A DNA stretch of 64,000 nucleotides from Hoplostethus atlanticus (GCA_034670405.1 JAXDDX010000224.1:372001-436000); one strand, 5' to 3'; positions 47,401-63,500 are shown, counted from the first letter of the stretch. Numbers and translations are program-made. Notes: a model not told the origin generated them from the sequence alone.

Positions 47401-50400
47401 CTATAGTCCATTATGATTAGTGGTTTGTTGGCATATTTCTATAGTCCATTATGATTAGTGGTTCACATCTTTCTATAGTCCATTATGATTAGTGGTTTGT
47501 TGGCATCTTTCATTATGATTAGTGGTTTGTTGGCATCTTTCTATAGTCCATTATGATTAGTGGTTCGTTGACATCTTTCTATAGTCCATTATGATTAGTG
47601 GTTTGTTGACATCTTTCTATAGTCCATTATGAATAGTGGTTTGTTGGCATCTTTCTGTAGTCCCATTTTGATTAGTGGTTGACATCTTTCTATAGTCCAT
47701 TATGATTAGTGGTTTGTTGGCATCTTTCTTTAGTCCATTATGATTAGTGGTTGACATCTTTCTATAGTCCATTATGATTAGTGGTTTGTTGGCATCTTTC
47801 TATAGTCCATTATGATTAGTGGTTGACATCTTTCTATAGTCCATTATGAGTAGTGGTTTGTTGGCATCTTTTTATAGTCCATTATGATTAGTGGTTCACA
47901 TCTTTCTATAGTCCATTATGATTAGTGGTTTGTTGGCATCTTTCATTATGATTAGTGGTTTGTTGGCATCTTACTATAGTCCATTATGATTAGTGGTTCG
48001 TTGACATCTTTCTATAGTCCATTATGATTAGTGGTTTGTTCACATCTTTCTATAGTCCCATTATGATTAGTGGTTGATTGACATCTTTCTATTGTCCCAT
48101 TATGATTAGTGGTTTGTTCACATCTTTCTATAGTCCCATTATGATTAGTGGTTTGTTGGCATCTTTCTATAGTCCATTATGATTAGTGGTTCACTTCTTT
48201 CTATAGTCCATTATGATTAGTGGTTTGTTGGCATCTTTCATTATGATTAGTGGTTTGTTGGCATCTTTCTATAGTCCATTATGATTAGTGGTTCGTTGAC
48301 ATCTTTCTATAGTCCATTATGATTAGTGGTTTGTTGGCATCTTTCTATAGTCCATTATGATTAGTGGTTGACATCTTTCTATAGTCCATTATGATTAGTG
48401 GTTTGTTCACATCTTTCTATAGTCCCATTATGATTAGTGGTTTGTTGGCATCTTTCTATAGTCCATTATGATTAGTGGTTCACATCTTTCTGTAGTCCAT
48501 TATGATTAGTGGTTTGTTGGCATCTTTCTATAGTCCATTATGATTAGTGGTTTGTTGGCATCTTTCTATAGTCCATTATGATTAGTGGTTTGTTGGCATC
48601 TTTCTATAGTCCATTATGATTAGTGGTTTGTTGGCATCGTCCATTATGATTAGTGGTTTGTTGGCATCTTTCTATAGTCCATTATGATTAGTGGTTGGTT
48701 GACATCTTTCTATAGTCCATTATGATTAGTGGTTTGTTCACATCTTTCTATAGTCCCATTATGATTAGTGGTTGGTTGACATCTTTCTATAGTCCCATTA
48801 TGATTAGTGGTTGACATCTTTCTATAGTCCATTATGATTAGTGGTTTGTTGGCATCTTTCTATAGTCCATTATGATTAGTGGTTGACATCTTTCTATAGT
48901 CCATTATGATTAGTGGTTTGTTCACATCTTTCTATAGTCCCATTATGATTAGTGGTTTGTTGGCATCTTTCTATAGTCCATTATGATTAGTGGTTCACAT
49001 CTTTCTATAGTCCATTATGATTAGTGGTTTGTTGGCATCTTTCTATAGTCCATTATGATTAGTGGTTTGTTGGCATCTTTCTATAGTCCATTATGATTAG
49101 TGGTTGGCATCTTTCTATAGTCCATTATGATTAGTGGTTTGTTCACATCTTTCTATAGTCCAATTATGATTAGTGGTTGGTTGACATCTTTCTATAGTCC
49201 ATTATGATTAGTGGTTTGTTCACATCTTTCTATAGTCCCATTATGATTAGTGGTTTGTTGGCATCTTTCTATAGTCCATTATGATTAGTGGTTGGCATCT
49301 TTCTATAGTCCATTATGATTAGTGGTTTGTTGACATCTTTCTATAGTCCATTATGATTAGTGGTTTGTTAGCATCTTTCTATAGTCCCATTATGATTAGT
49401 GGTTTGTTGGCATCTTTCTATAGTCCCATTATGATTAGTGGTTTGTTGGCATCTTTCTATAGTCCATTATGATTAGTGGTTGACATCTTTCTATATTCCA
49501 TTATGATTAGTGGTTTGTTGGCATCTCTTTATAGTCCATTATGATTAGTGGTTGACATCTTTCTATAGTCCATTATGATTAGTCGTTTGTTCACATCTTT
49601 CTATAGTACCATTATGATTAGTGGTTTGTTGGCATCTTTCTATAGTCCATTATGATTAGTGGTTCACATCTTTCTATAGTCCATTATGATTAGTGGTTGG
49701 TTGACATCTTTCTATAGTCCATTATGATTAGTGGTTGGTTGACATCTTTCTGTAGTGCCATTATGGCTAGAGGTTTGTTGACATCTTTCTATAGTCCATT
49801 GTGATTAGTGGTTGGTTGACATCTTTCTATAGTCCATTATGATTAGTGGTTTGTTGACATCTTTCTATAGTCCATTATGATTAGTGGTTTGGTTGACATC
49901 TTTCTATAGTTCCATTATGATTAGTGGTTTGTTGACATCTTTTTATCGTCCCATTATGATTAGTGGTAGGTTGACATCTTTCTATAGTCCCATTATGATT
50001 AGTGGTTGGTTGACATCTTTCTATAGTCCCATTATGATTAGTGGTTGGTTGACATCTTTCTATAGTCCCATTATGAATAGTGGTTTGTTGGCATCTTTAT
50101 ATAGTCCATTATGATATGTGGTTGACATCTTTCTATAGTCCATTATGATTAGTGATTTGTTGGCATCTTTCTATAGTCCATTATGATTAGTGGTTTGTTG
50201 GCATCTTTTTATAGTCCATTATGATTAGTGGTTCACATCTTTCTATAGTCCATTATGATTAGTGGTTTGTTGGCATCTTTCATTATGATTAGTGGTTTGT
50301 TGGCATCTTTCTATAGTCCATTATGATTAGTGGTTGACATCTTTCTATAGTCCATTATGAGTAGTGGTTTGTTCACATCTTTCTATAGTACCATTATGAT

Positions 50401-51036
50401 TAGTGGTTTGTTGGCATCTTTCATTATGATTAGTGGTTTGTTGACATCTTTCTATAGTCCATTATGTTTAGTGGTTTGTTGGCATCTTTCTATAGTCCAT
50501 TATGATTAGTGGTTGACATCTTTCTATAGTCCATTATGAGTAGTGGTTTGTTCACATCTTTCTATAGTACCATTATGATTAGTGGTTTGTTGGCATCTTT
50601 CTATAGTCCATTATGATTAGTGGTTCACATCTTTCTATAGTCCATTATGATTAGTGGTTTGTTGGCATCTTTCTATAGTCCATTATGATTAGTGGTTTGT
50701 TGGCATCTTTCTATAGTCCATTATGATTAGTGGTTTGTTGGCATCTTTCTATAGTCCATTATGATTAGTGGTTGACATCTTTCTATAGTCCATTATGATT
50801 AGTGGTTTGTTCACATCTTTCTATAGTCCCATTATGATTAGTGGTTGGTTGACATCTTTCTATAGTCCCATTATGATTAGTGGTTTGTTCACATCTTTCT
50901 ATAGTCCCATTATGATTAGTGGTTGGTTGACATCTTTCTATAGTCCATTATGATTAGTGGTTTGTTCACATCTTTCTATAGTCCCATTATGATTAGTGGT
51001 TTGTTGGCATCTTTCTATAGTCCATTATGATTAGTG

Positions 51037-51711
51037 GTTGACATCTTTCTATAGTCCATTATGATTAGTGGTTTGTTCACATCTTTCTATAGTCCCATTA
51101 TGATTAGTGGTTTGTTGGCATCTTTCTATAGTCCATTATGATTAGTGGTTGGCATCTTTCTATAGTCCATTATGATTAGTGGTTTGTTGGCATCTTTCTA
51201 TAGTCCATTATGATTAGTGGTTGACATCTTTCTATAGTCCATTATGATTAGTGGTTTGTTGGCATCTCTCTATAGTCCATTATGATTAGTGGTTGACATC
51301 TTTCTATAGTCCATTATGATTAGTGGTTTGTTCACATCTTTCTATAGTCCCATTATGATTAGTGGTTTGTTGGCATCTTTCTATAGTCCATTATGATTAG
51401 TGGTTCACATCTTTCTTTAGTCCATTATGATTAGTGGTTGGTTGACATCTTTCTATAGTCCCATTATGAATAGTGGTTTGTTGGCATCTTTATATAGTCC
51501 ATTATGATTAGTGGTCGACATCTTTCTATAGTCCATTATGATTAGTGGTTTGTTGGCATCTTTCTATAGTCCATTATGATTAGTGGTTTGTTGGCATCTT
51601 TCTATAGTCCATTATGATTAGTGGTTCACATCTTTCTATAGTCCATTATGATTAGTGGTTTGTTGGCATCTTTCATTATGATTAGTGGTTTGTTGGCATC
51701 TTTCTATAGTC
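51037..51711 (+). repeat. Higher-order block, duplicated 1440 bp downstream (52477-53151)
   Basis: Within the array, about 675 bases here match 52477-53151 at an exact 1440-bp offset with only two differences found by eye. They share rare variants such as 'cattatgaatagtgg', 'tttatatagtcc' and 'gtggtcgacatc'. Sequence on either side stops matching in register. Confidence 0.85.
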
Positions 51712-54700
51712 CCATTATGAGTAGTGGTTGGTTGACATCTTTCTATAGTCCATTATGTTTAGTGGTTTGTTGGCATCTTCTATAGTCCATTATGATTAGT
51801 GGTTGACATCTTTCTATAGTCCATTATGAGTAGTGGTTTGTTCACATCTTTCTATAGTACCATTATGATTAGTGGTTTGTTGGCATCTTTCTATAGTCCA
51901 TTATGATTAGTGGTTCACATCTTTCTATAGTCCATTATGATTAGTGGTTTGTTGGCATCTTTCTATAGTCCATTATGATTAGTGGTTTGTTGGCATCTTT
52001 CTATAGTCCATTATGATTAGTGGTTGACATCTTTCTATAGTCCATTATGATTAGTGGTTTGTTCACATCTTTCTATAGTCCCATTATGATTAGTGGTTGG
52101 TTGACATCTTTCTATAATCCCATTATGATTAGTGGTTTGTTCACATCTTTCTATAGTCCCATTATGATTAGTGGTTGGTTGACATCTTTCTATAGTCCAT
52201 TATGATTAGTGGTTTGTTCACATCTTTCTATAGTCCCATTATGATTAGTGGTTTGTTGGCATCTTTCTATAGTCCATTATGATTAGTGGTTGACATCTTT
52301 CTATAGTCCATTATGATTAGTGGTTTGTTGACATCTTTCTATAGTCCATTATGATTAGTGGTTTGTTGGCATTTTTCTATAGTCCCATTATGATTAGTGG
52401 TTGACATCTTTCTATAGTCCATTATGATTAGTGGTTTGTTCACATCTTTCTATAGTCCCATTATGATTAGTGGTTGGTTGACATCTTTCTATAGTCCATT
52501 ATGATTAGTGGTTTGTTCACATCTTTCTATAGTCCCATTATGATTAGTGGTTTGTTGGCATCTTTCTATAGTCCATTATGATTAGTGGTTGGCATCTTTC
52601 TATAGTCCATTATGATTAGTGGTTTGTTGACATCTTTCTATAGTCCATTATGATTAGTGGTTGACATCTTTCTATAGTCCATTATGATTAGTGGTTTGTT
52701 GGCATCTCTCTATAGTCCATTATGATTAGTGGTTGACATCTTTCTATAGTCCATTATGATTAGTGGTTTGTTCACATCTTTCTATAGTCCCATTATGATT
52801 AGTGGTTTGTTGGCATCTTTCTATAGTCCATTATGATTAGTGATTCACATCTTTCTTTAGTCCATTATGATTAGTGGTTGGTTGACATCTTTCTATAGTC
52901 CCATTATGAATAGTGGTTTGTTGGCATCTTTATATAGTCCATTATGATTAGTGGTCGACATCTTTCTATAGTCCATTATGATTAGTGGTTTGTTGGCATC
53001 TTTCTATAGTCCATTATGATTAGTGGTTTGTTGGCATCTTTCTATAGTCCATTATGATTAGTGGTTCACATCTTTCTATAGTCCATTATGATTAGTGGTT
53101 TGTTGGCATCTTTCATTATGATTAGTGGTTTGTTGGCATCTTTCTATAGTCCATTATGATTAGAGGTTTGTTGACATCTTTCTATAGTCCATTATGATTA
53201 GTGGTTTGTTCACATCTTTCTATAGTCCCATTATGAGTAGTGGTTGGTTGACATCTTTCTATAGTCCATTATGATTAGTGGTTTGTTCACATCTTTCTAT
53301 AGTCCATTATGATTAGTGGTTGGCATCTTTCTATAGTACATTATGATTAGTGGTTTGTTGACATCTTTCTATAGTCCATTATGATTAGTGGTTTGTTGGC
53401 ATCTTTCTATAGTCCCATTATGATTAGTGGTTTGTTGGCATCTTTCTATAGTCCATTATGATTAGTGGTTGACATCTTTCTATAGTCCATTATGATTAGT
53501 GGTTTGTTGGCATCTTTCTATAGTCCATTATGATTAGTGGTTCACATCTTTCTATAGTCCATTATGAGTAGTGGTTTGTTCACATCTTTCTATAGTACCA
53601 TTATGATTAGTGGTTTGTTGGCATCTTTCTATAGTCCATTATGATTAGTGGTTCACATCTTTCTATAGTCCATTATGATTAGTGGTTTGTTGGCATCTTG
53701 CTATAGTCCATTATGATTAGTGGTTTGTTGGCATCTTTCTATAGTCCATTATGATTAGTGGTTTGTTGGCATCTTTCTATAGTCCATTATGATTAGTGGT
53801 TTGTTCACATCTTTCTATAGTCCCATTATGATTAGTGGTTTGTTGGGATCTTTCTATAGTCCATTATGATTAGTGGTTGACATCTTTCTATAGTCCATTA
53901 TGATTAGTGGTTTGTTCACATCTTTCTATAGTCCCATTATGATTAGTGGTTGGTTGACATCTTTCTATAGTCCATTATGATTAGTGGTTTGTTCACATCT
54001 TTCTATAGTCCCATTATGATTAGTGGTTTGTTGGCATCTTTCTATAGTCCATTATGATTAGTGGTTTGTTCACATCTTTCTATAGTCCCATTATGATTAG
54101 TGGTTGGTTGACATCTTTCTATAGTCCATTATGATTAGTGGTTTGTTCACATCTTTCTATAGTCCCATTATGATTAGTGGTTTGTTGGCATCTTTCTATA
54201 GTCCATTATTAGTGGTTGACATCTTTCTATAGTCCATTATGATTAGAGGTTTGTTGGCATCTTTCTATAGTCCATTATGATTAGTGGTTGACATCTTTCT
54301 ATAGTCCATTATGATTAGTGGTTTGTTCACATCTTTCTATAGCCCCATTATGATTAGTGGTTTGTTGGCATCTTTCTATAGTCCATTATGATTAGTGGTT
54401 CACATCTTTCTATAGTCCATTATGATTAGTGGTTTGTTGGCATCTTTCTATAGTCCATTATGATTAGTGGTTTGTTGGAATCTTTCTATAGTCCATTATG
54501 ATTAGTGGTTCGTTGACATCTTTCTATAGTCCATTATGATTAGTGGTTTGTTCACATCTTTCTATAGTCCCATTATGATTAGTGGTTGGTTGACATCTTT
54601 CTATAGTCCATTATGATTAGTTGTTTGTTGGCATCTTTCTATAGTCCCATTATGATTAGTGGTTTGTTGGCATCATTCTATAGTCCATTATGATTAGTGG

Positions 54701-57700
54701 TTGACATCTTTCTATAGTCCATTATGAGTAGTGGTTTGTTCACATCTTTCTATAGTCCCATTATGATTAGTGGTTTGTTGGCATCTTTCTATAGTCCATT
54801 ATGATTAGTGGTTCACATCTTTCTATAGTCCATTATGATTAGTGGTTTGTTGGCATCTTTCTATAGTCCATTATGATTAGTGGTTTGTTGGCATCTTTCT
54901 ATAGTCCATTATGATTAGTGGTTCGTTGACATCTTTCTATAGTCCATTGTGATTTGTGGTTTGTTCACATCTTTCTATAGTCCCATTATGATTAGTGGTT
55001 TGTTGGCATCTTTTTATAGTCCATTATGATTAGTGGTTCGTTGACATCTTTCTATAGTCCATTATGATTAGTGGTTTGTTGGCATCTTTCTATAGTCCAT
55101 TATCATTAGTGGTTCACATCTTTCTATAGTCCATTATGATTAGTGGTTTGTTGGCATCTTTCATTATGTTTAGTGGTTTTTTGGCATCTTTCTATAGTCC
55201 ATTATGATTAGTGGTTCGTTGACATCTTTCTATAGTCCATTATGATTAGTGGTTTGTTCACATCTTTCTATAGTCCCATTATGATTAGTGGTTGGTTGAC
55301 ATCTTTCTATTGTCCCATTATGATTAGTGGTTTGTTCACATCTTTCTATAGTCCCATTATGATTAGTGGTTGGTTGACATCTTTCTATAGTCCATTATGA
55401 GTAGTGGTTTGTTCACATCTTTCTATAGTCCCATTATGATTAGTGGTTTGTTGGCATCTTTCTATAGTCCATTATGATTAGTGGTTCACATCTTTCTATA
55501 GTCCATTATGATTAGTGGTTTGTTGGCATCTTTCTATAGTCCATTATGATTAGTGGTTTGTTGGCATCTTTCTATAGTCCATTTTGATTAGTGGTTCGTT
55601 GACATCTTTCTATAGTCCATTGTGATTAGTGGTTTGTTCACATCTTTCTATAGTCCCATTATGATTAGTGGTTGGTTGACATCTTTCTATTGTCCCATTA
55701 TGATTAGTGGTTTTTTGGCATCTTTCTATAGTCCATTATGATTAGTGGTTCGTTGACATCTTTCTATAGTCCATTATGATTAGTGGTTTGTTCACATCTT
55801 TCTATAGTCCCATTATGATTAGTGGTTGGTTGACATCTTTCTATAGTCCCATTATGATTAGTGGTTTGTTGGCATCTTTCTATAGTCCATTATGATTAGT
55901 GGTTCACATCTTTCTATAGTCCATTATGATTAGTGGTTTGTTGGCATCTTTCTATAGTCCATTATGATTAGTGGTTTGTTGGCATCTTTCTATAGTCCAT
56001 TTTGATTAGTGGTTCGTTGACATCTTTCTATAGTCCATTGTGATTAGTGGTTTGTTCACATCTTTCTATAGTCCCATTATGATTAGTGGTTTGTTGGCAT
56101 CTTTCTATAGTCCATTATGATTAGTGGTTTGTTGGCATCTTTCTATAGTCCATTTTGATTAGTGGTTCACATCTTTCTATAGTCCATTATGATTAGTGGT
56201 TTGTTGGCATCTTTCATTATGTTTAGTGGTTTTTTGGCATCTTTCTATAGTCCATTATGATTAGTGGTTCGTTGACATCTTTCTATAGTCCATTATGATT
56301 AGTGGTTTGTTCACATCTTTCTATAGTCCCATTATGATTAGTGGTTGGTTGACATCTTTCTATTGTCCCATTATGATTAGTGGTTTGTTCACATCTTTCT
56401 ATAGTCCCATTATGATTAGTGGTTGGTTGACATCTTTCTATAGTCCATTATGATTAGTGGTTTGTTCACATCTTTCTATAGTCCCATTATGATTAGTGGT
56501 TTGTTGGCATCTGTCTATAGTCCATTATGATTAGTGGTTGGCATCTTTCTATAGTCCATTATGATTAGTGGTTTGTTGACATCTTTCTATAGTCCATTAT
56601 GATTAGTGGTTTGTTGGCATCTTTCTATAGTCCCATTATGATTTGTGGTTTGTTGGCATCTTTCTATAGTCCATTATGATTAGTGGTTTGTTGGCATCTT
56701 TCTATAGTCCCATTATGATTTGTGGTTTGTTGGCATCTTTCTATAGTCCCATTATGATTATTGGTTGGTTGACATCTTTCTATATTCCATTATGATTAGT
56801 GGTTTGTTCACATCTTTCTATAGTCCCATTATGATTAGTGGTTGGCATCTTTCTATAGTCCATTATGATTAGTGGTTTGTTGACATCTTTCTATAGTCCA
56901 TTATGATTAGTGGTTTGTTGGCATCTATCTATAGTCCCATTATGATTTGTGGTTTGTTGGCATCTTTCTATAGTCCATTATGATTAGTGGTTGACATCTT
57001 TCTATAGTCCATTATGATTAGTGGTTTGTTGGCATCTTTCTATAGTCCATTATGATTAGTGGTTGACATCTTTCTATAGTCCATTATGATTAGTGGTTTG
57101 TTCACATCTTTCTATAGCCCCATTATGATTAGTGGTTTGTTGGCATTTTTCTATAGTCCATTATGATTAGTGGTTCACATCTTTCTATAGTCCATTATGA
57201 TTAGTGGTTCGTTGACATCTTTCTATAGTCCATTATGATTAGTGGTTTGTTCACATCTTTCTATAGTCCCATTATGATTAGTGATTGGTTGACATCTTTC
57301 TATAGTCCATTATGATTAGTTGTTTGTTGGCATCTTTCTATAGTCCCATTATGATTAGTGGTTGACATCTTTCTATAGTCCATTATGATTAGTGGTTTGT
57401 TGGCATCTTGCTATAGTCCATTATGATTAGTGGTTGACATCTTTCTATAGTCCATTATGAGTAGTGGTTTGTTCACATCTTTCTATAGTCCATTATGATT
57501 AGTGGTTCACATCTTTCTATAGTCCATTATGATTAGTGGTTTGTTGGCATCTTTCTATAGTCCATTATGATTAGTGGTTCGTTGACATCTTTCTATAGTC
57601 CATTGTGATTAGTGGTTTGTTCACATCTTTCTATAGTCCCATTATGATTAGTGGTTTGTTGGCATCTTCTATAGTCCATTATGATTAGTGGTTCGTTGAC

Positions 57701-59319
57701 ATCTTTCTATAGTCCATTATGATTAGTGGTTTGTTGGCATCTTTCTATAGTCCATTATGATTAGTGGTTCACATCTTTCTATAGTCCATTATGATTAGTG
57801 GTTTGTTGGCATCTTTCTATAGTCCATTATGATTAGTGGTTCACATCTTTCTATAGTCCATTATGATTAGTGGTTTGTTGGCATCTCTCATTATGTTTAG
57901 TGGTTTGTTGGCATCTTTCTATAGTCCATTATGATTAGTGGTTTGTTCACATCTTTCTATAGTCCCATTATGATTAGTGGTTGGATGACATCTTTCTATT
58001 GTCCCATTATGATTAGTGGTTTGTTCACATCTTTCTATAGTCCCATTATGATTAGTGGTTGGTTGACATCTTTCTATAGTCCCATTATGATTAGTGGTTG
58101 GTTGACATCTTTCTATAGTCCATTATGATTAGTGGTTGACATCTTTCTATAGTCCATTATGATTAGAGGTTTGTTGGCATCTTTCTATAGTCCATTATGA
58201 TTAGTGGTTGACATCTTTCTATAGTCCATTATGATTAGTGGTTTGTTCACATCTTTCTATAGCCCCATTATGATTAGTGGTTTGTTGGCATCTTTCTATA
58301 GTCCCATTATGATTAGTGGTTTGTTGGCATCATTCTATAGTCCATTATGATTAGTGGTTGACATCTTTCTATAGTCCATTATGAGTAGTGGTTTGTTCAC
58401 ATCTTTCTATAGTCCCATTATGATTAGTGGTTTGTTGGCATCTTTCTATAGTCCATTATGATTAGTGGTTCACATCTTTCTATAGTCCATTATGATTAGT
58501 GGTTTGTTGGCATCTTTCTATAGTCCATTATGATTAGTGGTTTGTTGGCATCTTTCTATAGTCCATTATGATTAGTGGTTCGTTGACATCTTTCTATAGT
58601 CCATTGTGATTTGTGGTTTGTTCACATCTTTCTATAGTCCCATTATGATTAGTGGTTTGTTGGCATCTTTTTATAGTCCATTATGATTAGTGGTTCGTTG
58701 ACATCTTTCTATAGTCCATTATGATTAGTGGTTTGTTGGCATCTTTCTATAGTCCATTATGATTAGTGGTTTGTTCACATCTTTCTATAGTCCCATTATG
58801 ATTAGTGGTTGGTTGACATCTTTCTATAGTCCATTATGAGTAGTGGTTTGTTCACATCTTTCTATAGTCCCATTATGATTAGTGGTTTGTTGGCATCTTT
58901 CTATAGTCCATTATGATTAGTGGTTCACATCTTTCTATAGTCCATTATGATTAGTGGTTTGTTGGCATCTTTCTATAGTCCATTATGATTAGTGGTTTGT
59001 TGGCATCTTTCTATAGTCCATTTTGATTAGTGGTTCGTTGACATCTTTCTATAGTCCATTGTGATTAGTGGTTTGTTTACATCTTTCTATAGTCCCATTA
59101 TGATTAGTGGTTTGTTGGCATCTTTCTATAGTCCATTATGATTAGTGGTTTGTTGGCATCTTTCTATAGTCCATTATGATTAATGGTTTGTTCACATCTT
59201 TCTATAGTCCCATTATGATTAGTGGTTGGTTGACATCTTTCTATTGTCCCATTATGATTAGTGGTTTGTTCACATCTTTCTATAGTCCCATTATGATTAG
59301 TGGTTGGTTGACATCTTTC

Positions 59320-60538
59320 TATAGTCCATTATGATTAGTGGTTCACATCTTTCTATAGTCCATTATGATTAGTGGTTTGTTGGCATCTTTCTATAGTCCA
59401 TTATGATTAGTGGTTTGTTGGCATCTTTCTATAGTCCATTTTGATTAGTGGTTCGTTGACATCTTTCTATAGTCCATTGTGATTAGTGGTTAGTTCACAT
59501 CTTTCTATAGTCCCATTATGATTAGTGGTTTGTTGGCATCTTTCTATAGTCCATTATGATTAGTGGTTTGTTGGCATCTTTCTATAGTCCATTATGATTA
59601 GTGGTTCACATCTTTCTATAGTCCATTATGATTAGTGGTTTGTTGGCATCTTTCATTATGTTTAGTGGTTTTTTGGCATCTTTCTATAGTCCATTATGAT
59701 TAGTGGTTCGTTGACATCTTTCTATAGTCCATTATGATTAGTGGTTTGTTCACATCTTTCTATAGTCCCATTATGATTAGTGGTTGGTTGACATCTTTCT
59801 ATTGTCCCATTATGATTAGTGGTTTGTTCACATCTTTCTATAGTCCCATTATGATTAGTGGTTGGTTGACATCTTTCTATAGTCCATTATGATTAGTGGT
59901 TTGTTCACATCTTTCTATAGTCCCATTATGATTAGTGGTTTGTTGGCATCTGTCTATAGTCCATTATGATTAGTGGTTGGCATCTTTCTATAGTCCATTA
60001 TGATTAGTGGTTTGTTGACATCTTTCTATAGTCCATTATGATTAGTCGTTTGTTGGCATCTTTCTATAGTCCCATTATGATTTGTGGTTTGTTGGCATCT
60101 TTCTATAGTCCATTATGATTAGTGGTTTGTTGGCATCTTTCTATAGTCCCATTATGATTTGTGGTTTGTTGGCATCTTTCTATAGTCCCATTATGATTAT
60201 TGGTTGGTTGACATCTTTCTATATTCCATTATGATTAGTGGTTTGTTCACATCTTTCTATAGTCCCATTATGATTAGTGGTTGGCATCTTTCTATAGTCC
60301 ATTATGATTAGTGGTTTGTTGACATCTTTCTATAGTCCATTATGATTAGTGGTTTGTTGGCATCTATGTATAGTCCCATTATGATTTGTGGTTTGTTGGC
60401 ATCTTTCTATAGTCCATTATGATTAGTGGTTGACATCTTTCTATAGTCCATTATGATTAGTGGTTTGTTGGCATCTTTCTATAGTCCATTATGATTAGTG
60501 GTTGACATCTTTCTATAGTCCATTATGATTAGTGGTTT
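59320..60538 (+). repeat. Higher-order block, duplicated 1377 bp downstream (60697-61915)
   Basis: About 1.2 kb recurs at an exact 1377-bp offset, tracked by rare markers. 'tttcattatgtttagtgg' is at 59651 and 61028, 'gattattggttgg' at 60195 and 61572, and 'catctatgtatagtcc' at 60361 and 61738. An older third copy with some of the same markers lies 3439 bp to the left (markers at 56212 and 56756). Confidence 0.85.
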
Positions 60539-63500
60539 GTTGGCATCTTTCATTATGTTTAGTGGTTTTTTGGCATCTTTCTATAGTCCATTATGATTAG
60601 TGGTTCGTTGACATCTTTCTATAGTCCATTATGATTAGTGGTTTGTTCACATCTTTCTATAGTCCCATTATGATTAGTGGTTTGTTGGCATCTTTCTATA
60701 GTCCATTATGATTAGTGGTTCACATCTTTCTATAGTCCATTATGATTAGTGGTTTGTTGGCATCTTTCTATAGTCCATTATGATTAGTGGTTTGTTGGCA
60801 TCTTTCTATAGTCCATTTTGATTAGTGGTTCGTTGACATCTTTCTATAGTCCATTGTGATTAGTGGTTAGTTCACATCTTTCTATAGTCCCATTATGATT
60901 AGTGGTTTGTTGGCATCTTTCTATAGTCCATTATGATTAGTGGTTTGTTGGCATCTTTCTATAGTCCATTATGATTAGTGGTTCACATCTTTCTATAGTC
61001 CATTATGATTAGTGGTTTGTTGGCATCTTTCATTATGTTTAGTGGTTTTTTGGCATCTTTCTATAGTCCATTATGATTAGTGGTTCGTTGACATCTTTCT
61101 ATAGTCCATTATGATTAGTGGTTTGTTCACATCTTTCTATAGTCCCATTATGATTAGTGGTTGGTTGACATCTTTCTATTGTCCCATTATGATTAGTGGT
61201 TTGTTCACATCTTTCTATAGTCCCATTATGATTAGTGGTTGGTTGACATCTTTCTATAGTCCATTATGATTAGTGGTTTGTTCACATCTTTCTATAGTCC
61301 CATTATGATTAGTGGTTTGTTGGCATCTGTCTATAGTCCATTATGATTAGTGGTTGGCATCTTTCTATAGTCCATTATGATTAGTGGTTTGTTGACATCT
61401 TTCTATAGTCCATTATGATTAGTGGTTTGTTGGCATCTTTCTATAGTCCCATTATGATTTGTGGTTTGTTGGCATCTTTCTATAGTCCATTATGATTAGT
61501 GGTTTGTTGGCATCTTTCTATAGTCCCATTATGATTTGTGGTTTGTTGGCATCTTTCTATAGTCCCATTATGATTATTGGTTGGTTGACATCTTTCTATA
61601 TTCCATTATGATTAGTGGTTTGTTCACATCTTTCTATAGTCCCATTATGATTAGTGGTTGGCATCTTTCTATAGTCCATTATGATTAGTGGTTTGTTGAC
61701 ATCTTTCTATAGTCCATTATGATTAGTGGTTTGTTGGCATCTATGTATAGTCCCATTATGATTTGTGGTTTGTTGGCATCTTTCTATAGTCCATTATGAT
61801 TAGTGGTTGACATCTTTCTATAGTCCATTATGATTAGTGGTTTGTTGGCATCTTTCTATAGTCCATTATGATTAGTGGTTGACATCTTTCTATAGTCCAT
61901 TATGATTAGTGGTTTGTTCACTTCTTTCTATAGCCCCATTATGATTAGTGGTTTGTTGGCATTTTTCTATAGTCCATTATGATTAGTGGTTCACATCTTT
62001 CTATAGTCCATTATGATTAGTGGTTCGTTGACATCTTTCTATAGTCCATTATGATTAGTGGTTTGTTCACATCTTTCTATAGTCCCATTATGATTAGTGA
62101 TTGGTTGACATCTTTCAATAGTCCATTATGATTAGTTGTTTGTTGGCATCTTTCTATAGTCCCATTATGATTAGTGGTTGACATCTTTCTATAGTCCATT
62201 ATGATTAGTGGTTTGTTGGCATCTTGCTATAGTCCATTATGATTAGTGGTTGACATCTTTCTATAGTCCATTATGAGTAGTGGTTTGTTCACATCTTTCT
62301 ATAGTCCATTATGATTAGTGGTTCACATCTTTCTATAGTCCCATTATGATTAGTGGTTTGTTGGCATCTTTCTATAGTCCATTATGATTAGTGGTTCGTT
62401 GACATCTTTCTATAGTCCATTATGATTAGTGGTTTGTTGGCATCTTTCTATAGTCCATTATGATTAGTGGTTCACATCTTTCTATAGTCCATTATGATTA
62501 GTGGTTTGTTGGCATCTTTCTATAGTCCATTATGATTAGTGGTTCACATCTTTCTATAGTCCATTATTATTAGTGGTTTGTTGGCATCTCTCATTATGTT
62601 TAGTGGTTTGTTGGCATCTTTCTATAGTCCATTATGATTAGTGGTTTGTTCACATCTTTCTATAGTCCCATTATGATTAGTGGTTGGATGACATCTTTCT
62701 ATTGTCCCATTATGATTAGTGGTTTGTTCACATCTTTCTATAGTCCCATTATGATTAGTGGTTTGTTGGCATCTTTTTATAGTCCATTATGATTAGTGGT
62801 TCGTTGACATCTTTCTATAGTCCATTATGATTAGTGGTTTGTTGGCATCTTTCTATAGTCCATTATCATTAGTGGTTCACATCTTTCTATAGTCCATTAT
62901 GATTAGTGGTTTGTTGGCATCTTTCATTATGTTTAGTGGTTTTTTGGCATCTTTCTATAGTCCATTATGATTAGTGGTTTGTTCACATCTTTCTATAGTC
63001 CCATTATGATTAGTGGTTGGTTGACATCTTTCTATAGTCCATTATGAGTAGTGGTTTGTTCACATCTTTCTATAGTCCCATTATGATTAGTGGTTTGTTG
63101 GCATCTTTCTATAGTCCATTATGATTAGTGGTTCACATCTTTCTATAGTCCATTATGATTAGTGGTTTGTTGGCATCTTTCTATAGTCCATTATGATTAG
63201 TGGTTTGTTGGCATCTTTCTATAGTCCATTTTGATTAGTGGTTCGTTGACATCTTTCTATAGTCCATTGTGATTAGTGGTTTGTTTACATCTTTCTATAG
63301 TCCCATTATGATTAGTGGTTTGTTGGCATCTTTCTATAGTCCATTATGATTAGTGGTTTGTTGGCATCTTTCTATAGTCCATTATGATTAGTGGTTTGTT
63401 CACATCTTTCTATAGTCCCATTATGATTAGTGGTTGGTTGACATCTTTCTATTGTCCCATTATGATTAGTGGTTTGTTCACATCTTTCTATAGTCCCATT

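Noticed and set aside
49884-50114. Open reading frame of repeated 13-residue units within the array (also 57931-58128)
   Set aside because: It arises only where 39-bp units happen to follow each other; adjacent 38- and 34-bp units break it, with no start context or conservation of frame.
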